Below the pieces are notes generated by a model, which saw only the letters and a program-made list of their open reading frames with translations, had not been told where the DNA came from and made no database searches. Below are positions 53,050-64,000 of a DNA stretch of 64,000 bases, piece after piece (position 1 is the first letter of the stretch; the number at the start of each line of letters is the position of its first letter). The position numbers and the translations under genes were made by a program. The DNA is from Biomphalaria glabrata. Its lineage: Eukaryota; Mollusca; Gastropoda; Planorbidae. The DNA lies in contig NC_074713.1 in the NCBI RefSeq assembly GCF_947242115.1, positions 11,538,001 to 11,602,000 of the forward strand. The letters run 5' to 3'.

Positions 53050-53869
53050 GGGTTCAAGAACATCTTGATGTTTTTTTCTCCAGCCAATAAGACAAATTTA
53101 GTGTGTGACAAAAAATGAGTAAACTAAATGTAAAGATATTCCAGTGTAAAGATCGTACCTTTTTCTTAAAAAAAGTTATTATGTCATAACGTTTGATTCA
53201 GTTAGGACTGCATATAAGTAATAGTGTCTTAAACGTCTATGTTTGTACAACTTCTTAACAGAGTTAAAGTAAATAAAAGTGTTTCAAATGAACAAACAAA
53301 TGTTCTTCCTAAGTTCTAATGTGGGCTCCAACTGGCCTTGAGGCATGGGCCCAAGCGTAATGAGCTCCTTCGAGCCATGGTTGCTACGCCACAGCTGTGG
53401 GCCCCTATTGCTTATGGGCCCTGGTTCATTGAACCCCTTCGCGCCATGGATGCTACGCCACTGTACATAAGGCAAATTAATTAATTGATTGAATAATACT
53501 AAATGTTTGAAGAACTACTTCATAGAACAACAAAATCATATAGGAAACATTTATACGTAGCAACGGATAATAGATGAGCAAAAAAAAACCCATTTCCAGT
53601 GTGTTTGGTGATTCCAGTAAAAATAAAAATTGTTATTTTAATTAGTTTAAATTTGAATTTTATCACTAAAAAATAGATCTCTATAACTTAATGTGTAATT
53701 TTAAATTACTTTGTCATTCTTTAACTCACTACAGTTAGAAATTTGCTTTAGAATTGTTTTGATGAATTTGCAAAAATCCAATACAAGTTAAGTAGGGGGT
53801 CTACCGAAAACCAGAAAACATGGCAAGTGGTCTACCAAACAAAAAAGTTTGGGAACCACTGCTGTAGAT

Positions 53870-55074
53870 AAAGTCCCGTAGGGAATCGGCGCCGGAGGCT
53901 TCATTATCCCATGGATAGTTAGAAAGGCTCTTCACCCCTGTCCTGTCTGAGGACTCCCAGTAGTGACGGCCACAGACCGAGTTAGGGGGCCGTACCGCGT
54001 ACACGGCGCACAGCGCTATACGTGGCCAAGGGTAGCGCTAACCATGGGGAGTTTGTCTCATATTCCTAAATTGTAACCACCGCTGCAGAGACCGCCACTC
54101 CAGCCAACGGGATACTGATGTCGGCACCCTTTGTGGAAAGGCGTGGCGGATTTTTTTTTTTTTTTGGACTGGGGTGCTGGCTATTTGTTCCAACCACACC
54201 CCGAGTGAAATAAAAATGAAAAAAAACTCACCAAAGGTATCGGACAGGGAGCTTGTTCGCGCCCCGTTTTTAGCCTATCTAGTTCCACTACTAGACGTTT
54301 CCACGGAGGTGCCACGCTGAGGCGACGGGGGCTTTGCACTTACAGATTTTTATATTAACAGTCCAGCTACTGATTTGAGTACAGCGTGTGGATTGGAACT
54401 AGCACATGAGACAGTTAGCAGAACGTGCATGTCCGTCTATTTCTTTTTTAACTCTTTACAAAGAAACATTTGGGTCGAGTGAGGGAATCCCCGATGAAGC
54501 CGTGTGCAATAATAATAACAATAATAATAAATAAATAATTATACGATTTATTTATCTAAAATCCAGATGTGAATTTTTACTTGATCAGTGAATGTTTAAA
54601 ATATAATGAAACAGTGAAACTCTTGATAACAGTGATGAAAAGAATTGTAAACATTTAGATGAATTTGAGGCATGCAAGAATAATTAGACCTATGTGATTT
54701 AATCCATTGAGTATAAATTATTGAAAAAAAAAAGCACACTCTAAATAAACTCTCATTACACCTAAATTTCAAGAATACATTCACAAAAGTAGACTTAGCA
54801 TAAAGCTTGAAACTTATTGACTGATGGACATTGAAATAAGCTAGTCTTTCTTTCACTGTCATACCTGTCCATTCCCGTCGTATCTTTTGTCTCCTCACCC
54901 TTATCTCCCTGGTACTGTTCCCAACAGAAAGGTCTCTGCGAAACCTAAAGATCTCGAAATATAGTAGTACAGTCTTGCGATTTTTTTTCCTTTTTAACAA
55001 AAGTAAAACTCTTACTAATACCTTGAAGGTAGGCGCCAAACTAAAAAATAGTTTGTAAATAATTTAGTGTTAAG
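53870..55074. other. Spacer of mixed repeat-like DNA
   Basis: 53870-54330 has balanced composition and a T-run near 54150-54165, suggestive of a short retroposon, but I cannot name it. The 147-codon minus-strand frame at 54596-55039 (REIRVRRQKIRREWTGM) faintly resembles a LINE C-terminus (xxxIREWTGL) and is not supported as a gene. Confidence 0.35.
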
Positions 55075-55333
55075 TTAACTCTTTCTCTCCGTAATTATTT
55101 TCCTCTTTTCTATAGAGCTATTCATTTCGCTCATTTGTATTTCACTACCCTGTTCTAATTAAACTTCCCATAAATTCTGTGTTTGTATATCAGAAAAATG
55201 TTATATTTGGTATCGAATTATAGGCATGCTCCGATTTACACAACACTAAATAAAGTTTATAAATTCAAAAATTAATTTGGTTTGATGAGGTCAAATCAAC
55301 GTTGGCATCGTCAATTAGGAGAGAAAGAGTTAA
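55075..55333. mobile_element. TTAA-flanked MITE, family 1 (259 bp)
   Basis: Perfect ends TTAACTCTTTCTCTCC / GGAGAGAAAGAGTTAA; interior aligns with 44876-45138. piggyBac-like by TTAA target. Confidence 0.82.
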
Positions 55334-55979
55334 AAAAAAAAGATTGTTCAGGGCTATGCAAATTGAACATTTTTCTCCTTACCCTCTCCACTGTCACTTG
55401 CCCACTCACACATAGGCCTGCAGCGTATTATTTTGAAACATCCCATTGATGAGGTAATTAAAAGGGATCACTAATACCTGGACTTGCGTAAACATTTTAA
55501 TCTATCGCTAAATCTTTTAAAACATAAGAGTCGTAGAGGAAAAAGAGTATATAACGGCATTGGCGTCACTAGGGTCAGTGTCTCCCGGTGCCCACACAAA
55601 TAGTGACGCCACTGGGTAACGGTAATAAAGTTCTTCAAGGAGCTCTACCCAAAGGCCGACTGCATTGTTTGTCATCAACTTGGCAGCAACTTGGACCTAC
55701 AACGTGAAGAGAATGTCCCTATGTAATATCCACTTCTGTATTCTATAACCACAATATTGTTTCATTGTCATTTAAAAATAGTTTGTGTCCTAGTTGTACA
55801 GCCCTCAACTAAAAACGTTGAGGTCAGATCTGATACTTGGGGGACATTTTCTGGAATGATCAGTGTTGACACTCTCATGAAGACTGATATTTCTTAGAGA
55901 AAGTTGATACTTTCTCTTGTTTCTCTAGCGCCATGACACGCTAAAAAATCGGTGACCACTGACATAAATAAGCTTTTCT

Positions 55980-56170
55980 TCATTAGCCCAATCAATGGAG
56001 GGCAAGCACTAAGGAGGGATCCTGGATGGCAGATGGTCTACTCATCAGAAGTAGGGAAAAGGCTATAAACGCTGTAGCTTCTAGGGATAAAAAATACCTG
56101 ACCTATGACCCCGGATGTGTATCAAGGATTGGCCTCTTTAGTCACATGAGAAGTTGCTGAAAAGGAAGAC
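55980..56170 (+). mobile_element. LINE C-terminal relic with zinc-finger-like end
   Basis: Plus strand gives WMADGLLIRSREKAINAVAS and DPGCVSRIGLFSHMRSC, matching the CxxCxRxCxSRIGLFSHxRxH tail of the LINE group also seen at 11975-12400. Short and isolated. Confidence 0.55.
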
Positions 56171-56437
56171 AGCTCTATGTTCCCTAAGAATGCTAACAAT
56201 TCATACAGTTCCTAGTTTTTCAATATAACATTTAGCTTTATAGTTTTGAGACAACAATATAGCCTCCCCCTCCCCATAAAGAGAGACAGTCGTTCACAGT
56301 AAGCGTGACCTCCAGTCTTGTGAAACAAAATAACTAGTGTAAAGTTCTATATCTAAACCTAAACTTGTAGGTCATTAGCAAGTAGTTTTAAGATTGAAAA
56401 CCATTAATGTAAGACGGCTTATCATGTATCGTCATTG

Positions 56438-56575
56438 TTTAACTCTTGGTCAGCGCACCTTACAAAGCAGTGTGCTTTCTTTATCTTTACTGCGAGTCTT
56501 GACTCCTGCTGGTCAGCGCACCTTACAAAGCAGTGTGCTTTCTTTATCTTGACTGCGTGTCTTGATTCCTGTTGG
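56438..56575 (+). repeat. ~65-bp tandem duplication
   Basis: GGTCAGCGCACCTTACAAAG, CAGTGTGCTTTCTTTATCTT and ACTGCG occur twice in direct order with few differences. Confidence 0.85.
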
Positions 56576-57607
56576 TCATGCGCCCCAGATGACAGTTCTC
56601 ATTGCTCAAAGATTACAGTTATATGTTTCGACGTTTGAGTTTTTATGTAACATTTTATGGGAAAGTTCGAGATTGACCTGGTAACAATGGGAATCTGATT
56701 GTCATAAGATCATGCCAGAAACTAATACGCCCCAGCGCTATGTCTCACCTGTAGACATCACAATCTCTCACGTTCAGATTGGAACTTCAAGTTCTCTTTT
56801 GAGACCTTGGCATCTATAAAGCAGAGAGAGTCTATGTGACCTGTAAAATAATATTTTGTTAATGCTTCGACCCTATATCCTTCAGTTTGAAACCCAAGCC
56901 ATGTACGACTCACACACGACGCTCCCCCCTCCCCTCCCCCCCCCCCAGATTAAGACTTAAAGCAACAGATATTTGTCTTTTGAATCCTAGTCGTTAAGGC
57001 TTTATGGAAACAATAAGTTTTTTTTTTTTTTGACAATTCAGGATAATTAACAAGAATTCATAAGACTGAATCACGGTATTATAAAATCAGTGTATTTTTT
57101 TAATATTTTTTTTTTTGCATTTACATGCGATCCACGACACAACGTCCTTGCCCCAAATAGGAGACAGCACTATTATTATGAACATTGTAGAGTTGTATAA
57201 GCTTTTGGAAGTATGAAGTCTTAGACTTCTCCATTACGTATTCAGACTTAAATCTAATTCATAGAAAAGCTTATCTAACAGTGAAAATACTAAAAACAAA
57301 ATCTTTCGAAATGATTTACTAACACCATTCTAATGTAGACCACTAGTAAGAATATCATGGCTAAGTGAATAGAGATTCATATATCATAGAACGCTGCTAT
57401 TCATTCTTGACTTTCTTTCATAAAAATACAAATGTAAAAAAAAAATCTTCAACCAATTTTTTGTCCCTACAGATTAGTTTTAAAAGTAAGACAGGAAGCC
57501 TTAGTACAGTCTCCAGAGGGATTCTCAAATTTCATTTTCTGAACACCGATTATATATGATTAGATTATATTTAAAATTATTTATAAACATTATATATTTA
57601 TATATAC

Positions 57608-57671
57608 AGAGAGAGAGAGACAGACAGACAAACAAAGAGAAAGACAAAGAGAGAGAGAGAGAGAGAGAGAT
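57608..57671 (+). repeat. GA-rich microsatellite
   Basis: GAGAGAGA with CAGACAGACA and AAGAGAAAG interruptions. Confidence 0.85.
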
Positions 57672-57679
57672 GGGGAGGG

Positions 57680-57960
57680 AGACAGAGATTAAAAAATATA
57701 TAATTAATTAATAGCAAAGTAATTAAAATAAATTTTGTTTTTCTTCAATGTAATAAAGAACATGGTAAGTCTGAGATCAATGGGAATCGAGTTCCAAACC
57801 TTTGGTCCATGTACTACATCCATACATACCTTGAAAAGGTAACATTTGAGCGCAAAATACGGCACCGCTAGAAGCATTGAGTGCAGCCTACCATGAAGGA
57901 CATATAGAGTGTACCTGTTCACCAAGGGACGATGGCATTTCATTGCGCTGATGACAAAGT
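57680..57960 (-). mobile_element. LINE C-terminal relic
   Basis: Minus strand: RPLVNRYTLYVLHG and HGPKVWNSIPIDLRLTMFF, the RGPxxWNSLPxxLRxxxSxxxFKxxLK motif at the end of many LINE reverse transcriptases. Truncated. Confidence 0.65.
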
Positions 57961-58189
57961 GTGGTCATGTAGTAGATTGTTGCAGGGCGTCATGTAGTGC
58001 ACGCGGCACACTAGTGGCTGTGATTGGTTTCGGTTTTTAAGTTCAGAAAAAAATGAATAAGTAAATGTCTAAGTAATGTTATAGTGGTTAGGGCAATCCA
58101 TTAGATGACTTCTATTGGTTTAAAATAAGATTTAAATACAGCAACATAAAAAAATGTCACTTTCGTTTGACCGTCGCCAAATAAATTAT

Positions 58190-58863
58190 AATAGACCGGA
58201 CTATGCCATAGGAAAACATAATAGACCACTTAACTAGAGGTAAACATGATAGACCACTAAACTAGAGGTAAACATAATAGACCACTAAACCAGAGGTAAA
58301 CATAATAGACCACTTAACTAGAGGTAAACATGATAGACCACTAAACTAGAGGTAAACATAATAGACCACTAAACCAGAGGTAAACATAATAGACCACTAA
58401 ACTAGAGGTAAACATAATAGACCACTAAACTAGAGGTAAACATAATAGACCACTAAACCAGAGGTAAACATAATATACCACTAAACCAGAGGTAAACATA
58501 ATTGACCACTAAACCAGAGGTAAACATAATTGACCACTAAACCAGAGGTAAACATAATTGACCACTAAACCAGAGGTAAACATAATTGACCACTAAACGA
58601 GAGGTAAACATAATAGACCACTAAACCAGAGGTAAACATAATATACCACTAAACCAGAGGTAAACATAATTGACCACTAAACCAGAGGTAAACATAATTG
58701 ACCACTAAACCAGAGGTAAACATAATTGACCACTAAACCAGAGGTAAACATAATTGACCACTAAACGAGAGGTAAACATAATAGACCACTAAACTAGAGG
58801 TAAACATAATTGACCACTAAACCAGAGGTAAACATAATAGACCACTAAACTAGAAGTAAACAT
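58190..58863 (+). repeat. 28-bp minisatellite, ~24 copies (left part)
   Basis: Unit ATAATAGACCACTAAACCAG + AGGTAAAC. Variants CACTTAACTAG, ATATACCAC, AATTGACC and ACGAGAGG are arranged in blocks. An 84-bp (3-unit) block repeats near 58208-58375 and a ~168-bp (6-unit) block repeats near 58450-58785. It is interrupted by the insertion at 58864-59854 and resumes at 59855. Confidence 0.93.
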
Positions 58864-59854
<991 letters not shown>

Positions 59855-59943
59855 AACATCATAGACCACTAAACCATAGGAAAACATCATGGACCACTAA
59901 ACCAGAGGTAAACATGATGGACCACTAAACCAGAGGTAAACAT
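59855..59943 (+). repeat. 28-bp minisatellite, right part (3 copies)
   Basis: ATCATAGACCACTAAACCAT / AGGAAAAC-type units continue the array of 58190-58863 after the insertion. It ends ~105 bp before the SP3 TATA box. Confidence 0.9.
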
Positions 59944-60049
59944 CAATATAGCTAACTTTGTTAACTTTTAAAAAAGAAACGCAACACAAAATTGTGTAAT
60001 TAGGCCCAGGGTCCATTTAAATGTTTCTGGTAATCCCTGGTGACTGAGA

Positions 60050-60057
60050 TATAAAAA
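60050..60057 (+). promoter_or_regulatory. TATA box of SP3
   Basis: TATAAAAA 56 bp before the ATG at 60106. An in-frame ATG at 60079 lies only 29 bp away, about where transcription would begin, so it is unlikely to be used. Confidence 0.68.
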
Positions 60058-60105
60058 CCAACCACAGCCCAGTGCAGAATGTTTCTCTGCGTAAAAAGAT
60101 CTACC

Positions 60106-63100
60106 ATGCGTCTTGTGTTAAGTTTTGTCTTAGTCTTGGCAATAGGTAAGCATTTTTTGTATCATGTCATTGTAGATGTACATTTCTATTCGTTATAAGA
60201 ATATATATCATTTTGCGTAATATATCCCAAATGTAATTACTATTTATTAAATACATAATACATAGTATTTTTTAAAGGCGAACATTTTTTCAATAACTAA
60301 AACACCAGATATGATTAGCAGTTTGCTAAATGTTTAAAAATCCTCATCCCTTAAAATTCTCTACTTTTGAAAGATTAAGACATAATGAAGAAGACAATAA
60401 AACAATGGGATGATTACAAAATCACTAGAGCCATGACTGAATGTTTCATAAGATCAACTTCAGAAAAGTCAAAGGTATCTGAAGGCGTGTATCACTCTAA
60501 ATAATAGGAATCCTTTTGTTGGGACAGCTTGTTGATAGAAGAAAACCAGTTGTGAGTCCGAGCTCAGACTTTCAAGGGCAAATCCCCCAAAAAAATTGGA
60601 AAAATCGAAAAAGTGTAAATCAATGTTCCTTAGAATCTCGTTCTGTCATAAACAAAGTGTGGTTAAAGCTAATGTTTTATACTGTTAAGGAGATTCCAGT
60701 GTTAATATTGGACACTTATGCAGACTTCTTTAGAATGTAATTGAAAAACTTTAATCATAAATGTGAATGTTCTTCAAAAAAAGAAAATAAACTCCTAAAA
60801 GTTGTCTGAGACTGCTGGTCGTCACGTTGTGGAAATGTTCAAGGGGGTATAATCGTTGGACAAAAATAAAAATATGTAAATGGGAGATTGCATTGAAGAA
60901 ATTAGGAAATTATTCTATAACAAATTTGTTTTCGAAGCATATTATTTTGTATAACAATTTTTCAATGATATATATTTTTCGCGACACTTACATCATGTAT
61001 TGAAAATTTTCTTAATAATAACGTAAATTTCTTTAAGGATGTAGTCACCGAATCTTAAACTGCAAAATAAATATTTAATAAACATGGCCGGCCTTTGGCT
61101 GATCTGACCAGTCATCGAAAGCTGGACACCGCGCCTGGCATGGGGCCTGTAATTTTACATTTATCATATCACAGTCAGTCACGTCTCTTGGCTCTTGTCT
61201 AGGACTTAAATTAACATATTTAGTGTATCTTACGATTAACCCACTGGCACCTATTGCTTTTTTTACTTGCTCACTATGCATGTTGTATAATAAATGATGA
61301 TTTAATAATCTAATTAATAGTAAGAGTTATTATTGTACAAAATATTTAGAAGAGGGACCTTGCAAGTACCCTGCTGTCTGGTCCATGCAATACGTAAGGC
61401 CGCCCTGTTTATAAATTTCATATTGCTGTTATTACTCTGGTAAATATGTTAGTAAATAAGTAATTATGCTTATGCAGTATTATTTACCGATCTTCAAAAA
61501 TGTTTTTTAACGTTTGTTTTCAGCCTACGCCAAACCTTCTGCAAGAGGGTTGGATTTGGCTCGTCTAACCAGAAGGTACTTCTTAAAATGATTGTTTTTA
61601 CCCAGATTACATGTATAGTGATTTGTACACCAAAACAAAAACAAACTTAGAGTAACTAGGCGATGCAGTTTTTTGTAAAGCGTGTGTGTATGTGTGTGTA
61701 TGTGTGTGTATGTGTGTGTATGTGTGTACGTGTATGTGTGTACCTGTATGTGTCTATCAGGTCATCAAGAACAAAGTTTTAATTGTTAAAAGAGTTTTTC
61801 ACAATAAACTATTAATGTTAAAATGAAACAATTCATAAATTATACACAAATAGCTATACACAATTTTGAATGTGAAATATCAATATACATTTTATATGTA
61901 TTATACCTTAACACTTGTATTATACTTATTACATAAACACATTTTACTATACCTAATACATAAAACACATTTTATTATACCTAATACATAAAACACATTT
62001 TATTATACCTAATACATAAAACACATTTTATTATACCTAATACATAAAACACATTTTATTATACCTAATACCTAAACACATTTTGTTATGTCTTCCACTT
62101 CGACATGTAAATTTCGGACATTACTTCAGAAATGAAAATTATTACGTCCTTGACCTAGATTCATAAAGGTCGGAAATAGATGACGGTGAGCAGAGGTTTG
62201 AGTCTTGGGCCCACGAGTCGACAGATCGGAGCGCATACCAAGCAGCTATCCATAGTCTAGTACCAATACTGTATATACATTTCATTACCTGAAGTCTATT
62301 TACATTCCATTAAGTGTGGCATTGAACGCATTGATTTATATAACTACGTATCATTGTTTCATCAGCCGATACGACAAGATTGATGCTGCTGGTTGTGGCC
62401 AGAGACCTCTAGCTCCAGGAAACGGAGCCTCAGAAGTAGCGCTGAGAATCGTCGGAGGACAAGAAGCTGTTCCTTACTCTCACCCATCCATTGTAAGTTC
62501 TAGAGCTGCCATGCTATGAATTGTGGGTATGTGTGCGGGGGATTTTAAAGCGGGAAACGAACTGGCATTGTTTAAGGTTGGGAGTGAGAGGAGCGATGAG
62601 AATGATTAATGTACAGAAGAGGGGACATTAAGAAAGAGGGAGCTATTTTATATCGATATTGAGAGAAAGCGTTATTTATTTGTTGTTTTTTTTTTGTACT
62701 GTCAAATGTTGAGTGAAACTTTTTAAGAATCCAGCTTTTAAATTAACTCTGCGCTGACGTAAGAGATATGTCAATATGAGAGCAGGCGTCTATTTTGTCT
62801 TTGTTCGTCAGGAACTTATTGTTACAGATCTAGTTATCGTCAGCATATGGATCTTCCTTGTATTTTTTCTTTTTACACTGAAATAATTGTGACAGTCAAA
62901 ATTTAGTAATTTCTTTTAATATAAACGAAATCCACACAACGGAGCACAAAGTAAGCATCTTATGTTAAAAGAAGTGATTTGATTTAATCTCTGCAGTGCA
63001 GTCTTCGTTACACCACAGCACCAACCCATCACTTCTGCGGTGGTACTTTAGTGAAGAATTTGGCGGGAGAATACTACTTTGTCACAGCTGCCCACTGTGT

Positions 63101-63106
63101 ATACGG
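60106..63106 (+). CDS. Trypsin-like serine protease SP3 (S1A), 5' part
   Basis: Third paralogue, cut by the window edge. Exons 60106-60145, 61524-61575, 62366-62492, 62997-63106 have lengths 40, 52, 127 and 110, the same as SP2. It encodes a signal peptide (MRLVLSFVLVLAIA), a propeptide with one Cys ([14 protein letters not shown]), activation site LR|IVGG and the catalytic His106 (FVTAAHC). VPYSHPSI and [10 protein letters not shown] are nearly the same as SP2 (IPYSHPSI), so SP3 is closer to SP2 than to SP1. The Asp and Ser exons lie beyond 64000, so whether it has Gly193 or Phe193 cannot be seen. No break in the visible exons. Confidence 0.92.
60146..61523 (+). other. SP3 intron 1, nothing firmly recognised
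   Basis: AT-rich. The segment 61080-61400 has more balanced composition, and its minus-strand frame (DVTDCDMINVKLQAPCQARC) is unknown to me; it may be repeat-derived. Confidence 0.4.
61679..61756 (+). repeat. GTGTATGT microsatellite
   Basis: GTGTGTGTAT repeated with GTAC variants, in SP3 intron 2. Confidence 0.9.
61930..62091 (+). repeat. 28-bp tandem repeat, 5-6 copies
   Basis: ATTATACCTAATACATAAAA + CACATTTT, at least five near-identical copies in SP3 intron 2. Unrelated in sequence to the 28-bp array upstream of SP3. Confidence 0.9.
62095..62150 (-). mobile_element. LINE 3'-end fragment, (GATAA)n family
   Basis: CGGACATTACTTCAGAAATG and ATTATTACGTCCTTGACC match the 3' UTR part of 10268-10640. 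The tail has decayed. Confidence 0.5.
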
Positions 63107-64000
63107 GTAATTCTTTTTATTATTTTTTTTAAATGTAACTTTCACTATTATCAATATTCCTTTTTTTTATTTTTTTTTTGGGGGGGGGGGGGGAACTTTT
63201 GCCTCTTTCTGGTTATTCCGTCCTCATGCTATTTTGTTTGGACACCTACCACTGAAATTATTTATTACGCCATATATATTAAGGTCAATGTATTCCATTT
63301 GTTATACTACGGAATGCGATAAACTAGTAATTTTGGTCAATGAAATTCGAATAACACTAAAGATTATTCTTGTAATACTTGTATAAAATGAGTATAAAAG
63401 TGCGATAGCGAGATGCCTAACCAACGTTAAATGTAAGGACTCAATGAATTGAAAAGAATGAAAGACAGGACTATTCAACGAACATTCCATTGTGACAACT
63501 ATTATATTTACAAGGGCAATTTCGAAATAAAAAAAAATTATTAAAAAAAAAAGCGGATTCAGTAACACCAAGAAAAAACAAGAAAAATATAACAAATACT
63601 TTTTGTAAGGGAAAGAACTGGACATCTACTGTCATATTTCTCAATATTGAAAGAGTTATCTCTTTTTTCTTATATAAAGCACAATTAAATTAAATTAAAA
63701 TTTTTTCATCGACTCATGTGCTGTCATCGACAATTTATAATTGTGCAAAGTTTCAACTTGATCCGAGAATCGGAAATTGGAGAAATAACGTGTGCAGTAT
63801 TTGTACCAGAGTGAGATGATAGAAGCTTGGTAAAAATCATCTTGAGACAGCGTGATCTAAGAAAACCTAACAACTGAGTAGGACAGGACTCAATGGCCCT
63901 TTAACTACCTGTGGTTCCATATTGTAGCAAAGCTTAGTCATTTCCATTCTAGCCAAATAACCAATAGATATATGTCTTAATAGGCCTAATAGGCTGCTTA
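63107..64000 (+). other. SP3 intron 4 to window end
   Basis: T- and G-runs near 63126-63194. An inverted copy of the SINE-like family lies at 63660-63830 (GTGCAAAGTTTCAACTTGAT, CGAGAATCGGAAATTGGAG). The SP3 exon 5 expected by homology was not found before 64000. Confidence 0.6.

Larger units (their letters stand above)
51277..53463. mobile_element. hAT element, 2,187 bp, containing a minisatellite
   Basis: Perfect 13-bp inverted ends CAGTGGCGTAGCA / TGCTACGCCACTG and an exact 8-bp target duplication TACATAAG (51269-51276 and 53464-53471). No transposase frame. An internal direct duplication of ~130 bp (about 51302-51430 and 53045-53175, GGGTTCAAGAACATCTTG and CAATAAGACAAATTTAGTG) encloses two tandem arrays, 51430-51712 and 52065-53049. 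The short relative at 7776-8050 has the same termini without the arrays. Confidence 0.9.
50162..53861. mobile_element. Older hAT transposon carrying a nested hAT
   Basis: Ends CAGTGATTCCCAAA and TTTGGGAACCACTG are inverted repeats (13/14). The 8-bp direct repeat CTGTAGAT flanks it exactly (50154-50161 and 53862-53869). Total 3,700 bp, of which 2,187 bp plus an 8-bp duplication are the later insertion at 51277-53463, leaving about 1.5 kb. Subterminal repeats of GGGGTCTACGA type occur near both ends (50200-50280, 53795-53835). Transposase remnants lie at 50549-50840. Confidence 0.88.

Noticed and set aside
54596-55039. 147-codon minus-strand frame as a possible gene
   Set aside because: Composition is low-complexity in the second half, there is no recognisable domain, and a short stretch only faintly recalls LINE C-termini.
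60079-60108. Upstream in-frame ATG for SP3 (MFLCVKRST)
   Set aside because: It lies ~29 bp from the TATA box, at the expected transcription start, and SP1/SP2 homology and the 40-nt exon length favour 60106.

Overview
The window is animal genomic DNA, AT-rich, with long repeat-filled introns and GT-AG splicing. The gene content and the repeats together suggest a heterobranch (pulmonate-type) gastropod mollusc; that assignment is from memory of the families and was not tested by a search. All host genes found lie on the + strand.

Region 1 (1-25.6 kb): the 3' three-quarters of a nidogen (entactin) gene. 21 coding exons (445-23976) encode one EGF module, the G2F beta-barrel, eleven further EGF modules, a six-bladed YWTD propeller and a C-terminal EGF. 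The upstream exons (signal peptide, NIDO domain) lie before position 1. Its introns hold many 3' ends of LINEs, two kinds of TTAA-flanked MITE, hAT-type MITEs and one LINE with an uninterrupted reverse-transcriptase frame.

Region 2 (25.6-29.3 kb): intergenic, with a ~0.7 kb dispersed repeat and two unrelated minisatellites (29 bp x13, identical; 39 bp x~24).

Region 3 (29.3-64 kb): a direct tandem cluster of three S1-family, trypsin-like protease genes. SP1 is 29365-38445, SP2 is 42257-49777, and SP3 starts at 60106 and runs off the window. Each has a TATA box 46-56 bp before the ATG. SP1 and SP2 share nine exons with the same phases and nearly the same exon lengths. SP2 carries Phe in place of oxyanion-hole Gly193.

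The protease introns and spacers hold several minisatellites, some with higher-order structure. The SP2-SP3 spacer holds a nested pair of hAT transposons: a 2.19 kb element carrying a 58-bp higher-order minisatellite sits inside an older hAT element with transposase remnants. It also holds a candidate solo LTR inside a 28-bp minisatellite.

I found no tRNA or rRNA genes, no CRISPR array and no prokaryotic-type operon. The clearest unusual observations are the SP2 Phe193 substitution, the nested hAT/minisatellite structure and the higher-order minisatellites next to or inside the protease genes.
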